Assembly (NCBI RefSeq): GCF_021129175.1
Contig: NZ_JAJOHV010000013.1
Span: 1 to 64,000 of the forward strand
DNA length: 64,000 nt
DNA from: Chromobacterium piscinae
GTDB taxonomy: Bacteria > Pseudomonadota > Gammaproteobacteria > Burkholderiales > Chromobacteriaceae
Reading direction: 5' to 3'
Shown here: piece by piece, positions 28,606 to 39,300 of the stretch
How positions within the stretch are numbered: position 1 is the stretch's first letter
Layout: every line of letters starts with the position of its first letter
The notes under the pieces: model-generated
What the model was told of the DNA's origin: nothing
Databases searched by the model: none
Seen by the model: only the letters and a program-made list of their open reading frames with translations
Program-made: the position numbers and the translations under genes

Positions 28606-29550
28606 CTAACAAAGCAACTCAAGAGCTTTGGGTTTGGAAACTCCGGACATCTCCATTCTTGATATGGTCGACATGTACTGTCTCACATCAAAACTAGAAA
28701 TATTATTTATACATTCTCTCAATTTTTCGTTAGCCGCCGTTTCATACCAACAACCAGCAGAGAGAAATGAACCATTTTCGGACCATACTTGTAATTGTTG
28801 GTCTTGATTTTGCGCCGTTGCTAAAATAATTCCAGGCATACCTACTTTGGCAAGCTCAAAAATACATTGACTTGCAGAGGTGATAGAAAAATCACACATC
28901 ATCATCAGATCACATATTTCGTAATCAGTTAGTGAATTATAAAAGCGTGCATTTTCTAAATGAAGTTTCTTATTAGAAACAATATGCAACATGCTAGATG
29001 GGTGAGCCGCCTTTAATTCATTACAAACTTTCTCTGTCAAATTCAAATGATCAGTTCCACCTATCATAATAAATATATTTTTTACGTAAAATGAAATATT
29101 TTTCGCAGGGAAATTGCGCCAAAAAGCAGGTCTAAGTGCCTGCCATTCCTTTCCAATTAGCCAAGTAGAATCACCTTTTACAACCTCAGGAACATCATCA
29201 CATTCTGTTGCATGTACCACATAACCTTTAGGATATTGAATCCGAAATGTATCGTCTAGGAAAATAACCTTACTATGACTCTTCACGATTATATCTAAGA
29301 CGAACGATGATGCAGAATAACTGTCAACCAACCCAAAAGCATTTATATTTGGCGCGGTGCACTGCTCCTGCCACTTTCCCCATGTGACGGATTCCTCCAA
29401 TAGCAAGTTACTGGCATACTTATCACCATCAACCCACCAACAAACATTGCGCCCTAATTCACGCCAAGCATGTGCATAGGCTAGGCAACGGGTTAAGTGA
29501 CCTAGCCCTTGACTCAAGCCACCCTCAGTAAAGATGTGTAATGGCAACAT
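28606..29550 (-). CDS. pseG: PseG-type UDP-2,4-diacylamino-trideoxy-altropyranose hydrolase
   Basis: PseG removes UDP from the 2,4-diamido-trideoxy-L-altrose nucleotide before PseI. The 314-residue GT-B-like protein begins HIFTEGGLSQGLGHLTRCLAYAHAWRE, containing the glycine-rich G-x-GH-x-x-R signature. It has FLDDTFR, IFIMIGGTDHLNLTEKV and ITSASQCIFELAKVGMPGIIL in the C-terminal nucleotide-binding half, in the order of PseG and SpsG. The ATG at 29550 overlaps the upstream TGA by one base; a TTG three bases earlier is less likely. No GNAT domain is fused, unlike some PseG-PseH fusions. Confidence 0.82.
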   Translation of the reverse strand: MLPLHIFTEGGLSQGLGHLTRCLAYAHAWRELGRNVCWWVDGDKYASNLLLEESVTWGKWQEQCTAPNINAFGLVDSYSASSFVLDIIVKSHSKVIFLDDTFRIQYPKGYVVHATECDDVPEVVKGDSTWLIGKEWQALRPAFWRNFPAKNISFYVKNIFIMIGGTDHLNLTEKVCNELKAAHPSSMLHIVSNKKLHLENARFYNSLTDYEICDLMMMCDFSITSASQCIFELAKVGMPGIILATAQNQDQQLQVWSENGSFLSAGCWYETAANEKLRECINNISSFDVRQYMSTISRMEMSGVSKPKALELLC

Positions 29551-30839
29551 CAACGCACTTTAAATAATGGTTGAAGTGACTCACAGCGCAACTGCTCCCT
29601 CAAGGTATTGCTACGAATCGCATTAACCAATAGGGGTAAAACTTCATCATAGGCTGAGAATAATAGATCTAAGGCCTGATCATCATGTGCGTACATCATA
29701 TTGTGGGTGCCAATCGTCAATACTCCACGTGACAGCATTTCTTGCATAAATAGTGTTTTTATTTCCCAGCTAGTGTATGGTGCCACATCTTTAATAATCA
29801 AAAAACTCCAGCTTGGATGTCCTGCCGTTGTGAAAACATCCTCAGCTTTCAATTGGCTAATTTTATCTCCCAAATAGGATAATATTTTGCCCCCTTGTCT
29901 TGCGATGGTTTCAAGAACAGGTTCTGATTCTAGTTTTTCCATAGTAGCCAAGGAAGCTGCCAAGGAAAGTGTTTCGCCCCCGAATGTAAATGAGAAAAAA
30001 ATCTCTTCCATCAGTTGCATAATATCAGCACGACCAGCTACCGCAGATACTGGGTAGCCATTGGCCAGTCCTTTACCAAATGTGGCCAAATCTGGTTTAA
30101 CCCCGAACAACTCTTGAGCACCACCATTTGCATAGCGAAAGCCCGTAATGGTTTCATCAAAAATCAACACCGCGCCATAGGAATGTGCTAGCTCTTTCAC
30201 ACCTTCTAAAAAGCCAGGCGCGGGTTCTGAAACATTCATCGGTTCGAGAATAACTGCCGCGATTTGATCTGGAAAATTCTCAAATATCTTTTTAAGACTT
30301 TCCAGATCGTTATACATAAAGGTATGGGTAAGGTCACGCGTTGCTTGTGGAACTCCCAAGTAGCGAGCAGTAGAACCAATATACCAATCTTGCCATCCGT
30401 GGTAGCCACAAACAGCTACATGATCACGCCCTGTAAAAGCACGTGATACACGGATTGCACCAGCAGTTGCATCTGAGCCATTCTTGCCAAAACGCACTCT
30501 CTCAGCGCAAGGAACCAGTGAGATAAGCTTTTCTGCTACTTTGAACTCCAATGGATGCGGTAAGGAAAAAATAACCCCATCTTGGAGCTGACGAGTAACT
30601 GCTTCTGTAACATATCGGTCATTATGACCCAAAGTTAACGCTGCAAGACTTCCTATCATGTCAAGGTAGCGATGACCATCAACATCCCATACATAGCAAC
30701 CATCGCCTTTTTCAATAAAATAAGGGGACACTCCAAATGGATACTGCGTACGACTTTTGCTGAAAGTCTGCGAACCAAGAGGGATGCTTTTCAGGGCACG
30801 ATCCAAGTATTGCTCAGAAAGATTATAACGTTTACTCAT
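29550..30839 (-). CDS. Class III aminotransferase, glutamate-1-semialdehyde aminomutase (HemL)-like
   Basis: This 429-residue PLP enzyme of the HemL-like group has QTFSKSRTQYPFGVSPYFIEKGDGCYVWDVDGHRYLDM at the start, RFGKNGSDATAGAIRVSRAFTGRD (phosphate cup), LIFDETITGFRYANGGAQELFGVKPDLATFGKGLANGYPVSAVAGR with the PLP Lys, and FSFTFGGETLS. It is unlikely to serve heme synthesis: it overlaps spsF and pseG on either side and sits in the island. Its substrate in a nonulosonate pathway is unknown; it may prepare an amino-acyl or amino substituent for the sugar (inference). Confidence 0.82.
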   Translation of the reverse strand: MSKRYNLSEQYLDRALKSIPLGSQTFSKSRTQYPFGVSPYFIEKGDGCYVWDVDGHRYLDMIGSLAALTLGHNDRYVTEAVTRQLQDGVIFSLPHPLEFKVAEKLISLVPCAERVRFGKNGSDATAGAIRVSRAFTGRDHVAVCGYHGWQDWYIGSTARYLGVPQATRDLTHTFMYNDLESLKKIFENFPDQIAAVILEPMNVSEPAPGFLEGVKELAHSYGAVLIFDETITGFRYANGGAQELFGVKPDLATFGKGLANGYPVSAVAGRADIMQLMEEIFFSFTFGGETLSLAASLATMEKLESEPVLETIARQGGKILSYLGDKISQLKAEDVFTTAGHPSWSFLIIKDVAPYTSWEIKTLFMQEMLSRGVLTIGTHNMMYAHDDQALDLLFSAYDEVLPLLVNAIRSNTLREQLRCESLQPLFKVR

Positions 30840-31614
30840 TTTCTTGAACCCTATTATTTATTAAGGCGTCTTGCAAAATTGATCTTTGATAGCCTGCATT
30901 GCGAGAAATACTCTGGTTCAAACTCACCCATTGCGGATTTTGCTGCAGCAATTTCAAAACATCTGTTAATAAAAATTCCGGATTCTTAGGGAGTAGTTCG
31001 CCGTATATTTTTTCCACTAAATGAAAATCTTCGACCTCATCAACTGTCAATCGTATTGAAGACAAATCAATATCATTGATAAGGTTACTCAGCTTAAACT
31101 GTTCCGGATGCTTATAAATATAAGCGGTAACATGTTCTCGTTCAGATGGTAATGTTGCACACTCCCAAGCTTTCTCTAATGCGTGAAAGCTGAACACTTC
31201 AACATCCATTCCATCTGGATATGTTGCCGGATTGCTATTACTAAGGTAATCACAACCCTCCTGCTGAAATCTTTCTAGAGCCTGATCAATAATTTGTGGA
31301 TCTATGAGCGGGCAATCCCCCGTGAGCCGCACTACTACATCAGGGGCATGGAGAGATGCTGCCTGATAAAAACGATCCAACACGTCGTCCAAGCTACCGC
31401 GGAATACCATGACATCAGCCTGACCAACCGTTTCTACCAAGAGATCATCACTCGTATCTGTGCTTGTTACTAAGCATAAAGTACCGATTGCCCGTGCTCG
31501 TTGTACTCTTTGTATTTGATGAAGGATCATAGGCTGACCCAATAAATCTTTGAGAACTTTTCCAGGCAAACGTGTCGAGCTTGTGCGAGCCTGTAACAAC
31601 GTCAGTATCTTCAT
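30832..31614 (-). CDS. SpsF/PseF-type CMP-nonulosonate cytidylyltransferase
   Basis: This enzyme family activates pseudaminic-type acids with CTP. The 260-residue protein has the nucleotidyltransferase start MKILTLLQARTSSTRLPGKVLKDLLGQPMI, TSTDTSDDLLVE, VVRLTGDCPLIDPQIIDQAL (metal Asp) and DGMDVEVFSFHALEKAW, then LPSEREHVTAYIY and a C-terminal DEVEDFHLVEKIY. This is the SpsF family found in spore-coat and pseudaminic acid loci. The ATG at 31614 overlaps the aldo/keto reductase stop (ATGA). It is taken as the PseF of this pathway by position. Confidence 0.85.
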   Translation of the reverse strand: MKILTLLQARTSSTRLPGKVLKDLLGQPMILHQIQRVQRARAIGTLCLVTSTDTSDDLLVETVGQADVMVFRGSLDDVLDRFYQAASLHAPDVVVRLTGDCPLIDPQIIDQALERFQQEGCDYLSNSNPATYPDGMDVEVFSFHALEKAWECATLPSEREHVTAYIYKHPEQFKLSNLINDIDLSSIRLTVDEVEDFHLVEKIYGELLPKNPEFLLTDVLKLLQQNPQWVSLNQSISRNAGYQRSILQDALINNRVQENE

Positions 31615-32504
31615 GTCCCTGCTTCCAGTTGTGCCCATCGGGCAGGATTTAAGAGCAGATCATCATCGATCCCTAAGTCATTTGCGCACCCATCTGGCAA
31701 GTTGGCGGCACAGCGCCAAGCTTGCCAGATCTCATCAAGTTGCTTAACATTGAGAACACCAACCAGAATATGGTCTATTGTTTCCTGCTGACGCAAATAG
31801 CCAAGCGCCAAAGTTAATGGCGAGCATTCTAACTCTCGAGCTCGGTTAAAAAAAGCTGTTAGAGGAGATGTCAATTGATGTAGATATGATGGTAGCTGTT
31901 CCATATTTTGTAACAGCAGGCCTTGTAAAAATGCGGACCGCACACAAATCTCCACACCGCTGTCACGCAGCTTATTTAAGTGCCCTGATTTGCGTAACCG
32001 TTGGTCGAGAACATTATGTGGCAACTGGATGATATCGATTCTGTATTGCTGAATGCTCGCCTCGATCTCTTCTCCAGTGTAGATCGATACGCCTATCTTC
32101 TGGATTCGCCCCGCATCTTGCATTTTCTGCAAGGCCGCATAGGCAACTTTTCCAGTAGGACCGAGTAAATCATCGGGATGATGGATCAGCATGCCATAAA
32201 GAGCTCGCTTTACCGATAGCAGTTGCAAACTGCGCTCTATCGCCCCCATCATTTCAGTAAGTGTATTAGTTTTACCTAGTAAAGGTAGCGTTTTGCTAAC
32301 AATCTGAAAATCATGCTCAGCTTTTAACTTGCTCAACACCTCTTCCGACTGTCCATAAGCGGCTGCAGTATCCAGCATTGATATGCCATATTGACTAGCC
32401 CGATGCAAAACTGCTCGCCCATCCTCTTCACTAACCTGGCCTTGTGTATTAGTTACACCATAAGGCAGACCAAACTGGACAGTGCCTAGTGCTAGCTGGG
32501 GCAT
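31611..32504 (-). CDS. Aldo/keto reductase in the pse operon
   Basis: This 297-residue TIM-barrel NAD(P)H oxidoreductase has LGTVQFGLPYGVTNTQGQVSEEDGRAVLHRASQYGISMLDTAAAYGQSEEVL (catalytic Asp, Tyr), VSKTLP with Lys, MLIHHPDDL (His), and IQLPHNVLDQRLRKSGHLNKLRDSGVEICVRSAFLQGLLL. The active-site tetrad Asp-Tyr-Lys-His is intact. No aldo/keto reductase belongs to the classic pseB-C-H-G-I-F route, so it marks a variant, perhaps reducing a keto sugar or an acyl-donor precursor (inference). It overlaps pseC by 13 bp and spsF by 4 bp. Confidence 0.85.
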   Translation of the reverse strand: MPQLALGTVQFGLPYGVTNTQGQVSEEDGRAVLHRASQYGISMLDTAAAYGQSEEVLSKLKAEHDFQIVSKTLPLLGKTNTLTEMMGAIERSLQLLSVKRALYGMLIHHPDDLLGPTGKVAYAALQKMQDAGRIQKIGVSIYTGEEIEASIQQYRIDIIQLPHNVLDQRLRKSGHLNKLRDSGVEICVRSAFLQGLLLQNMEQLPSYLHQLTSPLTAFFNRARELECSPLTLALGYLRQQETIDHILVGVLNVKQLDEIWQAWRCAANLPDGCANDLGIDDDLLLNPARWAQLEAGT

Positions 32505-33652
32505 TTCACAATCTCATTCACAGCGGAAATGACACGTCGTTGATCATCATCACTCATTGATGAATAAAGTGGCAAAGACAGACATGATTGATAGTACTCT
32601 TCAGCGATAGGACAATCACCTTGTCTGGTACTAAAATTATCCTGATACCATGGCTGAGTATGTACTGGGATATAGTGGACCTGACTACCAATACCGCATT
32701 CTACAAGTTGCTGCATAACATCTACGCGGCTTTTACCCAACTGCTCAAAATTGAGCTTCAACACATATAGATGGAAGCAGGAGCTTGCCGCCATTTCTTC
32801 ATGTGGGATCGTGATTAGCGGGTTTTGCCCAAACACCGCATTGTAATTAGCCACGATTTCTCGCCGACGCGCTTTGAAACTCTCGATCTTCGATAACTGG
32901 CTGAGCCCAAGTGCAGCTTGCATGTCCGTGAGACGATAATGCCATCCGAGCGCCTGCATTTCGTAGTACCAAGGACCTGGATTTCGACTCATTCTGGAGG
33001 GATCTTTACTGATGCCATGAGAACGTAGAAGCAGCATCCGTTGGTAAAGATCAGCATCATTCGTCATCACAGCTCCTCCTTCACCGGTCGTCATCGTTTT
33101 AACCGGATGGAAGGAGAAGATTGTCAGGTCTGAATATTTACAATTACCAACCTTACTACCATCAGGGTAATTTGAACCGATAGCATGTGCAGCATCCTCA
33201 ATTACTCTAAGCCCGTGTTCTTGTGCCAAGCTAGCAATAGCCGCCATATTTGCAGTTTGACCTGCGAAATGCACGGCAGTGACAAGACGCGTCTGTGCTG
33301 TAATATGTTCTAGGATCGAACGTGGATCAATATTATAGCTACGTGAATCTATATCAGCAAAAACTGGCTTTACTCCACAATAAACCATGCTATTAGCGGA
33401 AGCCGTAAACGTATTCGTACTGGTAATTCCTTCACTACCCTCAGGCAATTCTAATGCTGCAACCGCTAGATGAAGAGCTGCAGTACCACTTGCGACTGCG
33501 ACACAATAACGCGCCCCAGTATAATTACATAGGGCCTGTTCAAATTCAGCAACTTTTGGACCTTGTGTCAAAAAGTCTGAGCGCAGTGTATCCAAGACAG
33601 TTTGCTCATCGATTTGATCTATGTCCTGGCGGCCATAAGGAATAAATTTCAT
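32492..33652 (-). CDS. pseC: PseC: UDP-4-amino-4,6-dideoxy-N-acetyl-beta-L-altrosamine aminotransferase
   Basis: PseC transfers the amino group of glutamate to C4 of the 4-keto sugar made by PseB. The 386-residue DegT/DnrJ/EryC1-family PLP enzyme shows MKFIPYGRQDIDQIDEQTVLDTLRSDFLTQGPKVAEFEQALCNYTGARYCVAVASGTAALHLA in pieces typical of PseC, plus VTAVHFAGQ, VIEDAAHAIGS and the PLP-Lys segment FSFHPVKTMTTGEGGAV. Its first base is immediately adjacent to the pseB stop. The next gene overlaps it by 13 bp. This is a well-conserved call. Confidence 0.92.
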   Translation of the reverse strand: MKFIPYGRQDIDQIDEQTVLDTLRSDFLTQGPKVAEFEQALCNYTGARYCVAVASGTAALHLAVAALELPEGSEGITSTNTFTASANSMVYCGVKPVFADIDSRSYNIDPRSILEHITAQTRLVTAVHFAGQTANMAAIASLAQEHGLRVIEDAAHAIGSNYPDGSKVGNCKYSDLTIFSFHPVKTMTTGEGGAVMTNDADLYQRMLLLRSHGISKDPSRMSRNPGPWYYEMQALGWHYRLTDMQAALGLSQLSKIESFKARRREIVANYNAVFGQNPLITIPHEEMAASSCFHLYVLKLNFEQLGKSRVDVMQQLVECGIGSQVHYIPVHTQPWYQDNFSTRQGDCPIAEEYYQSCLSLPLYSSMSDDDQRRVISAVNEIVKCPS

Positions 33653-34651
33653 TTAGAGTTTTCCAACTTTGAGCTTATTGGCTTCAATCCACTGTTGAAG
33701 CTCCTCTACACTCATCCATTCCTTATTATTATCACTCGCATAAATAAATCCTTCAGGGACTCTCTTGCCATTTTTTATCCGCTGAGCATCACTTTCCCAA
33801 CCATTTATATTGGGAAGGATTTTAAAGTGCTCAGGATACTCGTAGGTATAATAAGCATCTTCCACTCCAATCATTTGCTCATGCAGCTTCTCACCTGGAC
33901 GAATACCAACGATGTTATGCTCAGCCTCACGAGAAACAGCTTGTGCAATATCAGTAATTTTCATAGACGGGATCTTCTTAACGTAAATTTCCCCGCCAAT
34001 CATATCTTCAAATGCATGCCATACCAATTCAACGCCTTGCTCAAGAGTGATCATGAAACGCGTCATACGAGGATCAGTAATTGGCAATTGACCACTATCC
34101 TTAACTGACAGGAAAAATGGAATTACTGAACCACGCGAACCCATTACATTCCCATACCGGACAACAGCAAAACGAGTGTCATGGGCACCAGAATATGAGT
34201 TCCCTGCTACAAAAAGCTTATCTGACGCTAGTTTTGTAGCACCATATAAATTTGCAGGACTACTAGCTTTATCGGTAGACAAGGCAACTACTCGCTTCAC
34301 TCCCTTATCAATGCAAGCATCAATCAAATTCATCGCGCCATTGATATTTGTTTTAATGCACTCAAAGGGATTATATTCCGCAGTAGGGACAATTTTTGTA
34401 GCCGCTGCGTGAACCACATAATCAACACCATCCAATGCACGATACAATCTATCCTTATCACGGACATCGCCGATAAAGAAACGTACACGGGGATCATTCT
34501 TGAAACTCTTGGCCATCTCCCATTGCTTCATTTCGTCGCGAGAAAATATAACTATTCTTCTCGGATTATATTTCTGCAATGTCATCGGGATGAAAGTATT
34601 CCCAAAAGAACCAGTACCGCCAGTTACTAGAATACTAGAGTTAGCAAGCAT
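33653..34651 (-). CDS. pseB: PseB: UDP-GlcNAc 4,6-dehydratase, inverting
   Basis: PseB removes water from UDP-GlcNAc with C5 inversion, giving UDP-2-acetamido-4-keto-6-deoxy-L-altrose type sugar. The 332-residue SDR has ILVTGGTGSFGNTFIPMTL, IVIFSRDEMKQWEM, FFIGDVRD, VVHAAATKIVPTAEYNPFECIKTNINGA, and the catalytic stretch ALSTDKASSPANLYGATKLASDKL with a normal Tyr-Lys pair. It continues with RYGNVMGSRGSVIPFF and TDPRMTRFMITLEQGVELV. These are hallmarks of PseB/FlaA1. It is the first gene of the island as transcribed, 228 bp downstream of gltD in the same direction. Confidence 0.94.
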   Translation of the reverse strand: MLANSSILVTGGTGSFGNTFIPMTLQKYNPRRIVIFSRDEMKQWEMAKSFKNDPRVRFFIGDVRDKDRLYRALDGVDYVVHAAATKIVPTAEYNPFECIKTNINGAMNLIDACIDKGVKRVVALSTDKASSPANLYGATKLASDKLFVAGNSYSGAHDTRFAVVRYGNVMGSRGSVIPFFLSVKDSGQLPITDPRMTRFMITLEQGVELVWHAFEDMIGGEIYVKKIPSMKITDIAQAVSREAEHNIVGIRPGEKLHEQMIGVEDAYYTYEYPEHFKILPNINGWESDAQRIKNGKRVPEGFIYASDNNKEWMSVEELQQWIEANKLKVGKL

Positions 34652-34879
34652 ATAATTATCTCTACAATTGAATTTAATTTTGACTTAACTTACAGGCATT
34701 GATGTCTTTATCAGCCTTTAGCATCAAGCCACCTGCAAAATAAATACTGACCATTTCACTAAGAAAACTATCTTGCAAGATCACCGCGTAAGAAAAATAA
34801 TCAAAGCCGTCTCACTATAGCCTTTTATTTAGAATTACTCCCTATATTCGTCTCATTAGAGAGCGCCATGAAAGCATAA

Positions 34880-36379
<1,500 letters not shown>

Positions 36380-39300
36380 TTAGTCTTTGAGCAGGCTTTC
36401 CAGCTTGGCGGCCTTGGGCTTCACCAGCCAGAAGTAATCGACGTAATCGTCGAAGTTCTGCAGCATCGCGCGGCCGGTTTCCGAGCCGGTCAGTTCCACG
36501 TGCTTGGCTATCTTCTCCAGCAGGTAGGCGCGGTACATGCCCATCGCCTCGCCGTTGATCAGGTGGATGTCGATCAGCTCATTGTTGTAGCGGTAGGCAA
36601 ACTTCTCCGCCGGGTCGTAGACGAAGGCGAACCCGCCGGTCATGCCCGCGCCGAAGTTGTAGCCGGTCTCGCCCAGCACAACGACGGTGCCGCCGGTCAT
36701 ATATTCGCAGCAGTGGTCGCCCGCGCCCTCGATCACCGCCAAGGCGCCGGAGTTGCGCACACCGAAGCGCTCGCCGGCAATGCCGGCGGCGAACAGTTGG
36801 CCGCCGGTGGCGCCATACAAGCAGGTGTTGCCAATGATGATGGATTCGCTCGCCTTGTAGCCGGCGTCTTTGGGCGGATAGATGGTGACGCGGCCGCCAG
36901 CCATGCCCTTGCCAACATAGTCGTTGGCGTCGCCTTCCAGCTCCAGGTGCAGACCGGAGGCGTTCCACACGCCGAAGCTCTGGCCGGCGCTGCCGCTGAA
37001 CTTGACCTTCAGGCAGCCAAACGGCAGCCCAGCCGCGCCGTGGACGCGGGCGATCTCGCCGGACAAGCGCGCGCCGATGGAGCGGTGGGTGTTCTCGATC
37101 GAATAGGCCAGCTCCAGCATCTGCTTGTTGTGGATGGCCGGCAGCGCGTCTTGCAGGATCTGCTCGGCCAACTCGCCCTTGTCAAAGGACGGGTTGCTGT
37201 CCGAAACACAGAACCGCGGCTCGCTATCCAACACCGTACCTTGCGACAATAGCGGCGCCAGATCGAGACGGCCCTGACGCTCGCTCTCTCCTGCCAATAC
37301 GTCCATCAGGTCCATGCGGCCGATCAGCTCTTCCATGCTGCGCACGCCCAGCTTGGCCATCCATTCCCGCGTTTCTCGGGCGATGAACAGGAAGTAATTG
37401 ACCACCATGTCCGGCAGGCCTGTGAAGTACTTTGAGCGCAGTTTGACTTCCTGCGTCGCCACACCGGTGGCGCAGTTGTTCAAATGGCAGATACGCAGGT
37501 ATTTGCAACCCAGCGCCACCATCGGCCCGGTGCCGAAGCCGAAGCTCTCCGCGCCAAGGATGGCAGCCTTGACCACGTCGAGGCCGGTTTTCAGACCGCC
37601 GTCGGTCTGCACCCGCACCCGGCCGCGCAGGCCATTGGCCCGCAATACCTGCTGCGCCTCGGACAGGCCCAGCTCCCATGGCGAGCCGGCGTATTTAACC
37701 GAAGTCAGCGGCGAGGCGCCGGTGCCGCCGTCGTAACCGGAAATGGTGATCAGGTCGGCGTAGGCCTTGGCCACACCGGCGGCGACAGTGCCGACGCCGG
37801 GTTCGGCCACCAGTTTCACCGACACCAGCGCCGATGGATTCACCTGCTTCAGATCGAAAATCAGCTGCGCTAGGTCCTCAATGGAATAGATGTCGTGGTG
37901 CGGCGGCGGCGAGATCAGGCTGACGCCTTCCTTGGCGTGGCGCAGCCGCGCGATCAGGCCGGACACTTTGTCGCCGGGCAGCTGGCCGCCCTCGCCCGGC
38001 TTTGCGCCTTGGGCCACCTTGATCTGCAGCACTTCGGCGTTGACTAGGTAGTGCGGGGTGACGCCGAAGCGGCCGGACGCCACCTGCTTGATCTTGGACA
38101 TCTTCTCGGTGCCGTAGCGCGCCGGGTCCTCGCCGCCCTCGCCGGAATTGGAGCGCCCGCCCAGGCGGTTCATCGCGATCGCCAGCGCCTCATGCGCCTC
38201 CGGACTCAACGCACCCAACGACATGCCGGCCGAATCAAAGCGCTTGACGATGGCCTCCACCGGCTCCACCTCGTCCAGCGGAATCGGCTCGCCGGCCAGC
38301 TTCAGTTGCATCAGGTCGCGCAGCATTGCCACCGGACGGGTGTTCACCGTCTCGGCATATTGCAGATAGGCGGTGTAATCGCCGTTCTGCACCGCCTTTT
38401 GCAGTTGCATCACCACGTCCGGGTTATAGGCATGGTATTCCTCGCCATGCACGTATTTCAGCAAACCGCCTTGGTTCAGCCCGCGCATCGGGTTGAACGC
38501 CAGCCTGGCCAGCTGTTTCTGATCGGCCTCGAAATCGGCGAAATTGGCGCCGGACACGCGCGACACCGTGCCTTTCAGACACAGCTCCACCACCTCCTCG
38601 TGAATTCCCACCGCTTCGAACAACTGCGCGCCGCGATAGGAAGCGATGGTGGAGATGCCCATCTTGGACAGCACTTTCAGCAGGCCCTTGTTGATGCCCT
38701 TGCGGTAGTGCTGCAGCGCCTCGTTGGCTTTCAGCTTCACATCGCCGTTGCTCACCAGTTCCAGAATGGTCTGGTAGGCCAGATAGGGATAGACGGCGGT
38801 GGCGCCGTAGCCGATCACGCAGGCCATCTGGTGGGCGTCGCGCACGGCGGCGGTCTCCACCACGATATTGGTCTTGCAGCGCAGGCCGGCGTCGATCAGC
38901 GCGTGATGCACGGCGCCGGTGGCGAACAGCGCGTGGATGGGCAGCCGCTCGCCGGTAGCATGGCGGTCGGACAGCACCACCACTACGGTGCCCTCCTCCA
39001 CGGCCTCCACCACGTGGCGGGCCAGACAGGAAATCGCCTCGCTGAGCGTGGTCTCGTCCGGGTCGTAGCATAGATCGAAATTGGTGGCCTTCAGATAGGG
39101 CTCCGGCCGGGTGGTGACGCGGGTGAACTTCTCGTGGCTCAGTACTGGGCTGCGCACCTCCAGGCGCTTGGCGTGCTCGGCGCTCTCCTCGAACATATTG
39201 CGTTCCGGGCCGAACACCGTATTCAGCGACATCACCACCGCCTCGCGGATCGGATCGATCGGCGGGTTGGTCACCTGGGCGAACTGCTGGCGCAGGTAGT

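Noticed and set aside
15478-34651. Prophage or integrative element for the AT-rich island
   Set aside because: No integrase, phage structural or conjugation gene and no attachment repeats; the content is glycan biosynthesis and the edges fit homologous replacement.
34652-34879. JUMPstart/ops element upstream of pseB
   Set aside because: No GGCGGTAG core was found on the transcribed strand in this gap or in the island spacers.
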